Positions 18,270-27,605 of a stretch of 64,000 bases of DNA are shown here, one piece after another. Numbering within the stretch: position 1 is the first letter of the stretch; every line of letters starts with the position of its first letter. Under the pieces are notes generated by a model, which did no database searches, was not told the DNA's origin, and was given only the letters and a program-made list of their open reading frames with translations. This DNA comes from Candidatus Aenigmatarchaeota archaeon. GTDB lineage: Archaea > Aenigmatarchaeota > Aenigmatarchaeia > QMZP01 > QMZT01. Location: NCBI GenBank assembly GCA_016932735.1, contig JAFGCI010000004.1, forward strand, positions 60,711-124,710, given 5' to 3'. The position numbers and the translations under genes were made by a program.

Positions 18270-19238
18270 TTATTTTAAAAATATAAGCAGAATCGATATC
18301 AAACCGCAAAAAAATTCAAATGCAAATAACCAGCAGACAAGTTTTTTCTCTGTGGTTTTTCTGAAATTAGCAATAATGTAATAAAGCGTATTGACATTTT
18401 CTCCTTCTGGGGGTTTAATGAAACCGTTTTTATCTATAGTTGCGAATTTTTTTATCGGTTTTCCTCTTAAGATATCGGTCGTTGTTATAGCACCGTTAAT
18501 TATATACGGCAACAAAATTATTATCCCCACAACTTCTAGATTGGCCATTATAGCTCCGATAGCTATAGCGCATCCTATTATGAAAACGCCCGTGTCTCCA
18601 ATGAATATCTTTGCCGGGTATTTATTATAATAAAGAAAAGCCAGAAGCGTCCCTGAGAGGCAGAAAAGGAAAGAAGCTATCATTAAATTTCCTGTCATGA
18701 ATGCAGCAAGTCCCATGAAAAAACAGGCGATCAGCCCCGAGCCGGCTTCGAGCCCGTTGTACCCTGCAAGCATATTGAAGGCGTTAGAAACAACTGTAAT
18801 TGCAATTGGTATGAATATGATAGGGTATATCAGGCCAAAGTTTATGTTTCCCAATAAGGGTATGAACATCGTATGATGGCCTGCAAGAATTAACATCAGC
18901 GGTATTGCGGCAAAAACAGGCAAAATCGCTTTCGCTCTTTGCCTCATCCCGCCCATATCATCTGTTATCCCTATTATACCTGCAAGAAATACTGTCGCCA
19001 GAATGGCAGAGAGTTCTATTAGGTTGGAAATGAAAAAATATACGATGAAGATATAGCCTATCATAAATCCTATGAGAATAGGGATTCCTCCCATCTCGGC
19101 GACTTCCGGTTTATTCTTTTTATGGACGTCTTTGCCTGTTATCCCCATAGATTTGAATTTCTTAATAAATGATGGTGTAATGGAAACAGTAACAATGAAA
19201 CCGATAAATGCCGGCAAAATCAGATACAGCAACATCAT
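18270..19238 (-). CDS. GlcNAc-1-phosphate transferase (GPT/Alg7-WecA type, GT4-like)
   Basis: Integral membrane enzyme that moves GlcNAc-1-P (or a related sugar-1-P) onto a polyprenyl/dolichyl phosphate, starting a lipid-linked oligosaccharide. About ten hydrophobic segments are present. Family motifs include MGGIPILIGF, the metal-binding GITDDMGGM, NAFNMLAGYNGLEAG and KIFIGDTGVF. The pattern is nearer to archaeal/eukaryotic Alg7 than to MraY. It sits 76 bp downstream of aglB on the same strand, supporting a role in N-glycosylation. Confidence 0.88.
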   Translation of the reverse strand: MMLLYLILPAFIGFIVTVSITPSFIKKFKSMGITGKDVHKKNKPEVAEMGGIPILIGFMIGYIFIVYFFISNLIELSAILATVFLAGIIGITDDMGGMRQRAKAILPVFAAIPLMLILAGHHTMFIPLLGNINFGLIYPIIFIPIAITVVSNAFNMLAGYNGLEAGSGLIACFFMGLAAFMTGNLMIASFLFCLSGTLLAFLYYNKYPAKIFIGDTGVFIIGCAIAIGAIMANLEVVGIIILLPYIINGAITTTDILRGKPIKKFATIDKNGFIKPPEGENVNTLYYIIANFRKTTEKKLVCWLFAFEFFCGLISILLIFLK

Positions 19239-19314
19239 ATCACTTCAAATTTCTGTGCATATAATTTAACTAGATACTGATGACTTGAATATTAATGTAA
19301 TGTTAAAATTAAAA

Positions 19315-21543
19315 TTATTGCGGTAACTTAAGCTTGTATATCCGTATAGCCGCATTATCAAAGACTTTTGTAAGACCTTCAAGGCCGTAGCCGTCCATGA
19401 ACATTAAGCTTGTAAATATGCTATATTCAGCTTCGGGCGGTATGTAGAAAACACCGAATTGCGTTAATGATATGCATCCCGGAATTGTATCGCTTGTCAC
19501 GTTGCCAATGGATATTATTCCCTGTGTAGTGCAGAGATCGTTTACATAAAGCCTCTGCAGGTACTGGCCGCCCTGCTGAACAAGGAAGACGGGCCTTCCT
19601 GCAATGTTCCCGGACGAATCAAAAGGAACCCATAATTCATAAGGAGCGGCTGAAAACTGGTATATTGTCGTGTTGTCTTTCTGATAGCTTCCCGCATTGC
19701 CGAACTGCATTATTCCTATAATCTGGCTGCCTTCCGATGCTATTTTTGATATCGCTCCGTATTTGGCAGGGAGAGTATAATCCATAAGTATGTAATCCAC
19801 GTCATACCTTTCCATAAACCAGTAGTGCCCTGTCCAGTTGTTGGCATTGTCAACGAACCAGTCTGCTATTTTATAGTTTCTGGCTCCGTAGCGGCCTTCC
19901 GCATCTCCGACGTTTCCGCCATCTGCTATCGAAGCCCTGTGACCTTTGGTCTGGAACCAGTAGCCGAAGTCCCACCACGACAGGACGGAGGCGTCTTCCG
20001 GTGTCTTCTCTTTAAGGAATGTCATCGCTTCATCGAAATACTGGTTGTAAGAAGAGCCCATCGAATTTGTATAAACGTAGGCAGTGGCTGTATTCAGCAG
20101 CAACAAAATTATGATGAAAATGCCCAGAACCAGTGATATAATGTCTATTCTGATTCCAAGCTTCTCGTTTTTTATAATATCCCTTGATTTTATTTTTGAG
20201 GAGTACCTTATCAGTTCTGATATAAAGAAGCCCGCGCAAAGCGCGGCCGCCGGCCCGAGAAGGAACATGAGCCTTATGAAACCGAATGTAGCCCATACTG
20301 TTGTTATGAGCCATATGAGAGGTATCAGATAAATGAAGTCCTTTGTTTTGTAGATTTCATATCCAATGAAACACGCCCCGATAAGCATAAACAGCCAGAC
20401 GCTGAAATATGTCGTTAAAAATCCGAGCTGTGGAAATATTCCGGCTGAAAAATTCGTTCCGAACATACTCATTATATCGTTCCATGAGCCCGGCGCGTTT
20501 TCAGCTACTGTTGTCCCTATAACCCCCTTGGATAGTGTTGCTGTCTGGAAAACCGACTCTATCTTTCCCCATAAAAATCTGGACTGTGTTGCACCTATGA
20601 GAAGCCCTATAACAGCCAATACAACCATTCCCGGAACCAGATAAGGCGCCTGCTCTTTTTTTATTATATTATACCTTACCAGCGCGAATCTCAGCAACAG
20701 CAAAAGAAGTACGCCTGCAGGAACAATTACTGTTGTCTGCGTCACATCTATGCTCCTGAGAGTCATAAGAGGGAACAGAACACTCAATATAAAGGCCGGT
20801 GTGTAGCTTTTCAGAAGGCCGTCTGAATATTTATTTATCAAAAGAAGTATGAACGTTGCCAGCGCAAGGAAAAGCCTCATATAGTCAGAACCGCCCCATG
20901 TCACAGCCAGTATTCCCAGGGACACTCCTCCGATAATACCGTGTTTCCATGAATTGTTTTTATATGCCTTTATGAAAAAATAGACCGATAAAAGCATAAA
21001 CGGGGCTCCTGCCGCTTCTTTTTCTATAAGGGCGGCAACCGTTCTTGAAATAAAGCCGGGAATAACGGCGAGAAAGAATGCGGAAAAAAGGCCGGCCTTT
21101 TTATCATTGAAAAACTCTTTGCCTACAAAATACATCACAACCACTGCCAGCGCCCCCATCAAAGGCGGGTACAGGAACGAAAACTGAAAGAAGCTTAATC
21201 CAAACGGGGCAAACATCACCAAATACATTATAACAGGTATAAGGAAAGGCCCGGGGAATTCAAACTGCCTTGACGGAAGCCCGTCTGGATGGTATCTTAG
21301 CGTATCCAGCTCCGGCAGCTGAAGGTTGTTCGCCAGCATGTATTCTCCCATCCTGTAGATATAATACTCGTCAAGGCCCGGGAGCTCTTTGTATTGAGCG
21401 GGATAGTATCTGACCGAAAATGCTGTTATGAATATAAGAATCAGCGCGATTATATGCCAGTTTCTTAACAGGAGATGCCATATCTTCTCTTCCTTTGTTT
21501 CCCTGTGGAACGGATTCTTAAAAAACTTTTTGAGCTCTTTCAT
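19315..21543 (-). CDS. aglB: Oligosaccharyltransferase AglB/STT3
   Basis: Transfers the lipid-linked glycan to Asn of secreted proteins. The N-terminal ~480 residues are multi-spanning; the first extracellular loop carries LPGLDEYYIYR with the catalytic acidic residue. The C-terminal soluble domain holds the signature WWDFGYW (around residue 517), the archaeal/eukaryotic WWDYG motif that recognises the +2 Ser/Thr. YILMDYTLPAKYGAI may correspond to the DK/MI motif region. The length (742) is within the family range. With the adjacent GlcNAc-1-P transferase it gives the start and end steps of N-glycosylation. Confidence 0.92.
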   Translation of the reverse strand: MKELKKFFKNPFHRETKEEKIWHLLLRNWHIIALILIFITAFSVRYYPAQYKELPGLDEYYIYRMGEYMLANNLQLPELDTLRYHPDGLPSRQFEFPGPFLIPVIMYLVMFAPFGLSFFQFSFLYPPLMGALAVVVMYFVGKEFFNDKKAGLFSAFFLAVIPGFISRTVAALIEKEAAGAPFMLLSVYFFIKAYKNNSWKHGIIGGVSLGILAVTWGGSDYMRLFLALATFILLLINKYSDGLLKSYTPAFILSVLFPLMTLRSIDVTQTTVIVPAGVLLLLLLRFALVRYNIIKKEQAPYLVPGMVVLAVIGLLIGATQSRFLWGKIESVFQTATLSKGVIGTTVAENAPGSWNDIMSMFGTNFSAGIFPQLGFLTTYFSVWLFMLIGACFIGYEIYKTKDFIYLIPLIWLITTVWATFGFIRLMFLLGPAAALCAGFFISELIRYSSKIKSRDIIKNEKLGIRIDIISLVLGIFIIILLLLNTATAYVYTNSMGSSYNQYFDEAMTFLKEKTPEDASVLSWWDFGYWFQTKGHRASIADGGNVGDAEGRYGARNYKIADWFVDNANNWTGHYWFMERYDVDYILMDYTLPAKYGAISKIASEGSQIIGIMQFGNAGSYQKDNTTIYQFSAAPYELWVPFDSSGNIAGRPVFLVQQGGQYLQRLYVNDLCTTQGIISIGNVTSDTIPGCISLTQFGVFYIPPEAEYSIFTSLMFMDGYGLEGLTKVFDNAAIRIYKLKLPQ

Positions 21544-21613
21544 CTTATCGCCGATATGGTGAATTGGTAAGATAATTTATCCGGTATAGATTTATATAAG
21601 CGGTTGTTTTGAT

Positions 21614-22264
21614 TTACTTAAAAAGTCCCATGATTTTTGATTCATGCCTTTTTTTGGCAATCACTATTATACTGTCCCCGGCTTCTATTTTAGTCTCATC
21701 TGTTGGTATTAAGAATTTATCCTTTCTTTTTATTGAAACCAAGCGAAAGGTGTTGTCTTCTTCTATGTCCCCGATTTTCATGCCTTTAATTCTGGACTTG
21801 CTTTCAACCTTCATCTCAAGCAAAGACACACCGCCTTTATGGGTAGATGCAATAGTAAGGACGTCGGGCTCCGTTATCATGAACTCCAGTTCCTCGGCGC
21901 CTGTTATCTCCGGTGAAACTATTATATTGATTCCTGCCTCTTCGAAAATCTTCTTATATCCCTCTTTGGTAACTCTTGTCGCAAGCTTAATATTTGACAT
22001 CCCTTTAGCGACCATGCAGGCAAGGAGATTGGTTTCATCGGTTCCCGTCGTGGTGACAAAAAAGTCTGATTTATCTATTCCGGCGTCGTCTAGCGTGTCT
22101 TCTTCTGTTCCGTTGCCATTTATGACCTTGCCGTTAAAATCTTCTGCAACTTCTTTCGCGATCTTCTCTTCCTTTTCTATAAGAACGACGTCATGCTTGC
22201 TTTCTGCAAGGTTCTCGCCCAAAGTTCTTCCGAATGTGCCGCCGCCGACTATTATGAACCTCAT
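21614..22264 (-). CDS. trkA: TrkA-type potassium-channel regulatory subunit
   Basis: 216-residue RCK protein: an NAD-binding Rossmann domain (IIVGGGTFGRTLGENL, then LIEKEEKIAKEVAE) followed by a TrkA_C domain (RLVSIKRKDKFLIPTDETKIEAGDSIIVIA). It would gate the TrkH potassium transporter encoded one base upstream. I start at MRFIIVGGG (22264); the track's longer form runs back into trkH. A second TrkA-like gene lies at 40.2-40.9 kb. Confidence 0.9.
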   Translation of the reverse strand: MRFIIVGGGTFGRTLGENLAESKHDVVLIEKEEKIAKEVAEDFNGKVINGNGTEEDTLDDAGIDKSDFFVTTTGTDETNLLACMVAKGMSNIKLATRVTKEGYKKIFEEAGINIIVSPEITGAEELEFMITEPDVLTIASTHKGGVSLLEMKVESKSRIKGMKIGDIEEDNTFRLVSIKRKDKFLIPTDETKIEAGDSIIVIAKKRHESKIMGLFK

Positions 22265-22265
22265 A

Positions 22266-23636
22266 TCAACTCCTCTTAGCGAATATATATCCCACCAATA
22301 CAAGGACGCTCCAGATTTCAAGGCGTCCTGCAATCATCACTACCATTAATGTTATCTTTGAGATAATATTAAAATCAGACACTATTGAAAGGCCGACGTT
22401 GCCCTGGGCAGAAGCAACTGAGAACATCGATTCCACTGCACTATAACCCGTAAACATCAGAATTGCTGAGGCAATAACAAATAATATAATATAAAGCATG
22501 CTGTATCTGTAAACTTCATATACTTCCTCATCCTTAAAGATTGTGCCGCCGACTCCCTGCCTGAAGACTCTTTTTGGCAAAAGCAGTTTTCTTACATTGT
22601 TGATTATGCTTCTGCAAAGAACCGCGACCCTTATTGATTTTATTCCTCCTGCAGTCGAGCCGGCCGCGCCTCCGATTATCATTACTATTACAAGTATAAT
22701 TAGTGAAAAGTCGCTCCATGCTTCAAGACCGCTTATCTGGAATCCTGTCCCCATGGCCGATACTACATGAAAAGAAGACGACAGTATATCATTGAAAGGC
22801 AGGATGACAACTGTGGCTACAGCAAGGACCAGGAAGACCATGTGATTTTGTATGTCTTTGATAAATTCTTTTACTTTTCCTGTAAGAAGCCTGTAGTGGC
22901 TTAAGAAGCTTATATTGCCTAGAATCATCAGTGCCATCAAGGCAATGTATATAGGAACAGAATCGAATGCACCGACGCTCGCTGCTCTTGTTGACATTCC
23001 CCCCGTCGCTATGGCTGTCATTGTATGATTTACTGAATCAAAAATTGGCATTCCCAGAATTGTCAGGAATATTATGCCAATTATTGTATAAAGGCAATAA
23101 ACCCACCATATGGTTTTTGTTGTGTTGATAATATTCGGCTGTATTCTCTCATCCCTCCCCTCGGCTGTGTAAAGGGTTATCCCGACCTTCAGCAGTCCGT
23201 TAAGCGCCAGGACGACTATGCCAAGACCGCCCAGCCACTGACCAAGGCTTCTCCAGAATAATATTGTATGGCTCAAAGTCTCCGGATTGAGCAGGGTGAA
23301 ACCTGTCGTCGTCCAGGAACTTACTGACTCGAATAAAGCGTCTACGAAACTCATTCTGACTGTCTACATTAATGGTATAGAGCCAATCAGTGTTATCACA
23401 ATCCAGAGGATTACTATAGTGACCAAAGACTGCCTAAGCTTCATTTTCTTGTTATCCCTGGGAGGGAGCTTCCTCATTATCAGGCTTATGAAGAATGTCA
23501 GGATAAACAAAAAAAGGAATGGTGCAATGTCGTCGAACTCTCTGTAAATCAAAGATACTATAATGGGAAGAAGAAAAACAAAGGACATATATTTCAGAAT
23601 AGTGCCCACTTCGCCGAAGACAGGAGAAACCTTCAT
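22266..23636 (-). pseudogene. trkH: TrkH potassium transporter gene interrupted by one in-frame TAG
   Basis: Two adjacent ORFs, 23364..23636 (90 aa) and 22266..23354 (362 aa), lie in the same frame and are separated by one amber codon (23364-23366) plus three codons before the next ATG. Joined, they read GSIPLM-stop-TVRMSFVDALFESVSSWTTTGF. This has the correct spacing for TrkH between the second hydrophobic region and the first pore loop (FESVSxxTTTG). Nothing else seems damaged: LPPR, the pore loop, FWRSLGQWLGGLGIVVL and later GGAAGSTAGGIKS are all intact. TAG is an ordinary stop in many neighbours, so general recoding is unlikely. Options are a recent nonsense mutation, a sequencing error, read-through, or re-initiation at ATG 23354 giving a two-piece protein. 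The second piece alone holds all the filter sequence. Confidence 0.8.
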
Positions 23637-23660
23637 AATAATTATTAGGTAAATCCGTTA

Positions 23661-23987
23661 TTAGTCTTTCTTCAGATGAAGTATAGCTTCAGCAATGTCT
23701 CCGAACTCTTCAAGGGCTTTGGTAGCTTCCTCTTCTGAAACGCAGGCCTGCTCAGCCACCATCTTGGCATCTTCGTTACTGAATTTTTCTCCGGAGCGCT
23801 CTTCAATGTTTCCTGTTATCTGGAAGGATTCCTGCCCCATCATCTTTATCTTCTGGACATCGGGACTTGTTATTACGATTTCACTTCCGTCGCTTTTTCT
23901 GATTATTACTTCATCTGCCTCAATTGGAACCTGGCTCATGCCCATCTGCTTCATCATTTTTTCCATTTGTCTTGGATTGACTTTCAT
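23661..23987 (-). CDS. nac: Nascent polypeptide-associated complex protein (archaeal NAC)
   Basis: 108-residue ribosome-associated chaperone. The N-terminal NPRQMEKMMKQMGM segment is the archaeal start. The NAC beta-barrel follows (VIIRKSDGSEIVITSPDV...FQITG), and then a C-terminal UBA domain (VSEEEATKALEEFGDIAEAILHL). Start at 23987 (MKVNPRQ) is supported by an AGGTGAT ribosome site 6 nt upstream; the track's 24035 overextends. It is divergent from polB. Confidence 0.92.
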   Translation of the reverse strand: MKVNPRQMEKMMKQMGMSQVPIEADEVIIRKSDGSEIVITSPDVQKIKMMGQESFQITGNIEERSGEKFSNEDAKMVAEQACVSEEEATKALEEFGDIAEAILHLKKD

Positions 23988-24061
23988 AAAAATCACCTGT
24001 GTTTTAGTATTGTTAATAATATTTATTGAATCCATTTAAGTCTGAACTCCTATACCTTGTT

Positions 24062-26728
24062 ATGCTTGTGCAAATTCTGGACGCGGACTATGTGATGCTC
24101 GAAAACAAGCCATTGTTAAGGATTTACGGCAAGACTGAAAAGGGCGATTCTGCATGCGTTTTCTACAGCGGCTTCATGCCTTATTTTTATGTTGATGAAG
24201 TTCCCGAATGGCTTAAAAAAGATCCTCAGGTTTTTTCTATAGAGCCCGTTGAAAGGGTTTATCCGATGTTCTACCGGACAGATAAAATGAAACTTTTCAA
24301 GGTAACAATTCACGACCCTTCCAGGACACCCGAACTTAGAGACAAGGTCATCGAAGGGGGCGGAACTGCCTATGAAGCTGATATTCTCTTCAAGTACAGA
24401 TTTATGGCAGATGCCGGCATCGGAAGTCTTATGTGGCTCGACATTAAAGGGGCATCGTCTGCTAATACATCGACTGTGCGCACAAAGACCAAGTTCGAAG
24501 TTAAAGGGATAAATATTATGGATAAGGTAGCGAATTCTGATTTCCGGTCTCTTGCATTAGATATAGAATGCGTGGCAGAAAATCAGGGTGAAGTCCCGAC
24601 AGCCGAAAGGGATCCTATAATAATGATATCGCTTGTATTTAGCGAGGAATATAACGGAAAAAAAGAAATGGTCATAAGCTACAGGCCGGGAAGCAACGTG
24701 CAATCATACAATGATGAAAATGGTATGCTCAAAGGCCTGATAGATATCATAAATGATTTTGATCCCGACTTCATAGTCGGTTACAATATAAACAACTTCG
24801 ATCTGCCTTACATAATCGAAAGGATGCAGAGGCTCAAGATACCGGCCATGTTTACACGTGCGACCGATAAGTCTGCGTGGACTAAGAAATTAGCAATGGG
24901 TTATAGGAACAATGTGCTGGGGAGGATTATAGCTGACCCTTTCGCGCTGATAAAAAAAGACTTCTCATTCAAAAGGTATTCACTGGAAAACGTCGCCTCA
25001 GAACTTTTGGGCGAACACAAAGAAGATGTCAAATATTCAGAAATGGAGAAATTGTGGAAAGGCGACCAGAAAGGATATGACCGTCTGGTCTCATACTGCC
25101 TGACGGATGCTCGTCTGGCTATGAGACTTTTCGGGGAGTTCAATCTTCTTGATAAATATATAGGGATATCGCGCATCTGCTGTCTCTTCCTTCAGGACGT
25201 CCTTGATGGAGGAGAAACCCAGAGAATTGAGCATTATCTTATGAGGGAATTCAACAGGAACGGCTACATATTCCCCCTCAAGCCCTCACAGGAGGAAATG
25301 GCTGAAAGGGACAACCAGAGAAAGGTTGGTCTCAAGGGAGGCTTCGTTCTGGACCCAGAGCCGGGGATGCACGAGAATGTCGCTGTCATGGACTTCAAAT
25401 CAATGTATCCGTCCCTTATCAGGACTTATAACATATGCCCTACCACGCTTGTCGGCCCGGACGGCCCGAAATTTACAGAAGATGAAATAAGCAAATCGCC
25501 AGAAGGCGGCAGTTTTGTAAAGCCCGAAATAAGGAAGGGCATAGTTCCTTACATTCTGGAGAACCTGATGAATGAAAGGGCTAACGTGAAAAAACGCCTT
25601 AAGAAAGCAACAAAGGACGGCAATGCTGCTGAGGTCAGGGAACTAAATACCAAACAGCTCGGAATAAAAATTATGGCCAACGCCTTCTATGGGCATATGG
25701 GCTATCCCAGGGCAAGAATATATAATATGGATGTCGCCAATGCTATAACTTCGTGGGGGCGGCAGACCATCCAGAAGACGAAGGATATTATAGAAAAGGA
25801 TTATGGTTATAAGGTCATATACGGCGATACCGATTCAGTGATGGTCGAGCTTGATAAGGTTTTTGACAACAAAAAAATTGCAGAAGTCGGTAATAAAATA
25901 TCAGAGGAGATAACCAAGAACCTCCCCGGCATCATGGAGCTTGAGTTTGAGAAGATTTTCAAAAGGTTCCTTCCATTGGCAAAGAAGAGATATGCGGCAT
26001 GGGCATTTATTCCGAAGGGTGGTGGCGAGTGGGTGGAAAAAATTGATATGAAAGGCATAGAAACCGTCCGCCGTGACTGGTGCGACCTTTCCTCTGAAAC
26101 ACTGAGGAATGTAATTGACATAATACTCAAGGAGAACGACAGGGAAAGAGCCGTCCAGTATTTCCAGAATATAGCCAAGAGCCTGGGGGAAGGCAATATA
26201 CCCATGGACAAACTTGTTGTCACCAAAACCCTGACGAAACGTCCTGAAAGCTATCCTGGTGTCCAGCCGCACGCCGAAGTGGCCAAAAAGATGACCCAGA
26301 GAAATCCCGCCGACGCTCCCAGTGTGGGGGACAGGATAAGCTATGTTATTGTAAAAGGAACCCAGCTGCTTTCCTATAGGGCCGAGGATCCTGAATACGT
26401 GACAGAGAAAGGCCTGCATCTTGATTCAATATATTATATGGAGAATCAGCTTCTCCCTCCGGTCGAAAGGATATTCGAGGCTCTTAACGTAACAAAATCG
26501 GAGCTTATGGGAAAGGGGAAACAAATGAATCTATTCAGCATGATGGGAAAGCAGGCTTCCAAAAAGGCAAAACCGGAAATTCCTGTTGCGGATATAATTG
26601 GATTCTCGTGCGAAGAGTGCGGGAGACCTTACAGGCGGCCTACGTTAACAGGATACTGTGAATGCGGCGGAAAAATACTATTTTCTTCTGCAAAAGGCAA
26701 TGCAGATGTTGTAAAGAATCCTTCTTAA
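24062..26728 (+). CDS. polB: Family B DNA polymerase
   Basis: Replicative or repair DNA polymerase, about 888 residues, with 3'-5' exonuclease. Exonuclease motifs are intact: ALDIECVA (Exo I), VGYNINNFDLPYI (Exo II) and YCLTDARLAM (Exo III). Polymerase motifs are DFKSMYPSLI (A), KIMANAFYGHMGY (B) and YGDTDSVMV (C), uninterrupted by any intein. The C-terminus carries a zinc-ribbon-like CEECGRPYRRPTLTGYCECGG, longer than in Thermococcus PolB. I prefer ATG 24062 (MLVQILDADYV); the track's start is a TTG at 24026. A LAGLIDADG-family gene follows 226 bp downstream. PolD is probably also present, given the PolD small subunit at 30.4 kb. Confidence 0.95.
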   Translation: MLVQILDADYVMLENKPLLRIYGKTEKGDSACVFYSGFMPYFYVDEVPEWLKKDPQVFSIEPVERVYPMFYRTDKMKLFKVTIHDPSRTPELRDKVIEGGGTAYEADILFKYRFMADAGIGSLMWLDIKGASSANTSTVRTKTKFEVKGINIMDKVANSDFRSLALDIECVAENQGEVPTAERDPIIMISLVFSEEYNGKKEMVISYRPGSNVQSYNDENGMLKGLIDIINDFDPDFIVGYNINNFDLPYIIERMQRLKIPAMFTRATDKSAWTKKLAMGYRNNVLGRIIADPFALIKKDFSFKRYSLENVASELLGEHKEDVKYSEMEKLWKGDQKGYDRLVSYCLTDARLAMRLFGEFNLLDKYIGISRICCLFLQDVLDGGETQRIEHYLMREFNRNGYIFPLKPSQEEMAERDNQRKVGLKGGFVLDPEPGMHENVAVMDFKSMYPSLIRTYNICPTTLVGPDGPKFTEDEISKSPEGGSFVKPEIRKGIVPYILENLMNERANVKKRLKKATKDGNAAEVRELNTKQLGIKIMANAFYGHMGYPRARIYNMDVANAITSWGRQTIQKTKDIIEKDYGYKVIYGDTDSVMVELDKVFDNKKIAEVGNKISEEITKNLPGIMELEFEKIFKRFLPLAKKRYAAWAFIPKGGGEWVEKIDMKGIETVRRDWCDLSSETLRNVIDIILKENDRERAVQYFQNIAKSLGEGNIPMDKLVVTKTLTKRPESYPGVQPHAEVAKKMTQRNPADAPSVGDRISYVIVKGTQLLSYRAEDPEYVTEKGLHLDSIYYMENQLLPPVERIFEALNVTKSELMGKGKQMNLFSMMGKQASKKAKPEIPVADIIGFSCEECGRPYRRPTLTGYCECGGKILFSSAKGNADVVKNPS

Positions 26729-26894
26729 AGAAAATTATCTGTCTTATATTTTGTTTTATATGTTTTCAATTATGGAATAACGTTGAATTTTTCTCTTTTA
26801 TATTTATTATATATTTCACATAATATAGTTCCGGATACAATATGCCCAAAACTCCGTTTTCCGTTTTCAGGAATTTCATATTTTGTTCATATGT

Positions 26895-26936
26895 TTTCCA
26901 GATGAAGTTAACGACCCCCCTTAATTTTATATGCCC
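26895..26936. repeat. 42-bp direct repeat, copy 1 (upstream of LAGLIDADG gene)
   Basis: An exact 42-bp match with 27606-27647, beginning TTTCCAGATGAAGTTAACGA. The two copies bracket the LAGLIDADG-family gene. This copy contains TTTTATAT centred 26 nt before ATG 26955, so it also appears to supply that gene's promoter for a leaderless transcript. Confidence 0.9.
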
Positions 26937-26954
26937 GTTATACATGAATAACAT

Positions 26955-27581
26955 ATGAAGAAAGATTTTATGATCGGCTATATTTCAGGTGTCATCTGCT
27001 CAAAAGGCTTTGTTATTTACAATAAAAAGGAATCGATTTATACTATTGCCTTTGAAACAGGGAATGAAGAACTTTATAACATATTCACGGAAATGTGGGG
27101 CTCGCTGATGAAAACCGGTTTCAAAACTTACGAAAAGATCTACAAGAAACAGAAACGATTCGTCTTCAGGGTGTATGACGAAAAAACCGTCAGGAGATTT
27201 TTTTACAGATACGGATTCCGGACAGGTTCACATCACTGGAAGATACCAAAAATTGTTTCCGGAAACAAAGAAAGTCTGAGAGGGTTTCTTTCAGGTTTAT
27301 TTGATTCCGGCTCTTATATCAGGTGGAAAATCCGTGAAAGAGGGAAGAAAAAAGAAAAGGTAAGGAATATAAGGATTGTATCGCCTTGCAAAAGGGGGTT
27401 ACTGGCCGTTAAAAACGCACTTACAGAATTCGGTATTTCACCGATGTCGTATTCATCAGGAAAAAATTACTGCCTAGATATTGAAGGTAAAATGAAGCTG
27501 GAACTCTTTGAAATGAGAATCGGTTTCCTTCTGGGAATTAACAAAATAAGATTACAGGAAGCACTTTCATATAAAAAGTGA
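26955..27581 (+). CDS. Free-standing LAGLIDADG-family protein, possibly catalytically degenerate
   Basis: 208 residues with two LAGLIDADG-like helices: MIGYISGVICSKGFV (residues 6-20) and SLRGFLSGLFDSGSYI (107-122). Each is followed by a basic beta-rich half, the layout of a monomeric homing endonuclease. The residue where the catalytic acid of helix 1 is expected appears to be Lys (CSKG). In helix 2 the 'DADG' turn is shortened to DSG, so cutting activity may be lost; a maturase or DNA-binding role is possible. It lies between exact 42-bp direct repeats, just downstream of polB, a gene that often hosts inteins with this domain. Leaderless expression from repeat copy 1 is likely. Family assignment is by motif only. 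Confidence 0.6.
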   Translation: MKKDFMIGYISGVICSKGFVIYNKKESIYTIAFETGNEELYNIFTEMWGSLMKTGFKTYEKIYKKQKRFVFRVYDEKTVRRFFYRYGFRTGSHHWKIPKIVSGNKESLRGFLSGLFDSGSYIRWKIRERGKKKEKVRNIRIVSPCKRGLLAVKNALTEFGISPMSYSSGKNYCLDIEGKMKLELFEMRIGFLLGINKIRLQEALSYKK

Positions 27582-27605
27582 ATTTTGTTTGTTCTTCATT
27601 GGGGG

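Noticed and set aside
23355-23366. UAG in trkH as pyrrolysine or genome-wide UAG recoding
   Set aside because: TAG terminates many intact genes in this window and no pyl or methylamine genes are visible, so general recoding is not supported.
24062-26728. Intein in polB (because of the nearby LAGLIDADG gene)
   Set aside because: All polymerase and exonuclease motifs are continuous, with no splicing-domain sequence inside the gene.
26766-26954. Minus-strand ORF of 62 aa sharing a peptide with ORF 27567..27869
   Set aside because: The shared peptide only reflects the 42-bp DNA repeat; there is no other coding signal, and the second ORF lies in the shadow of the permease gene.
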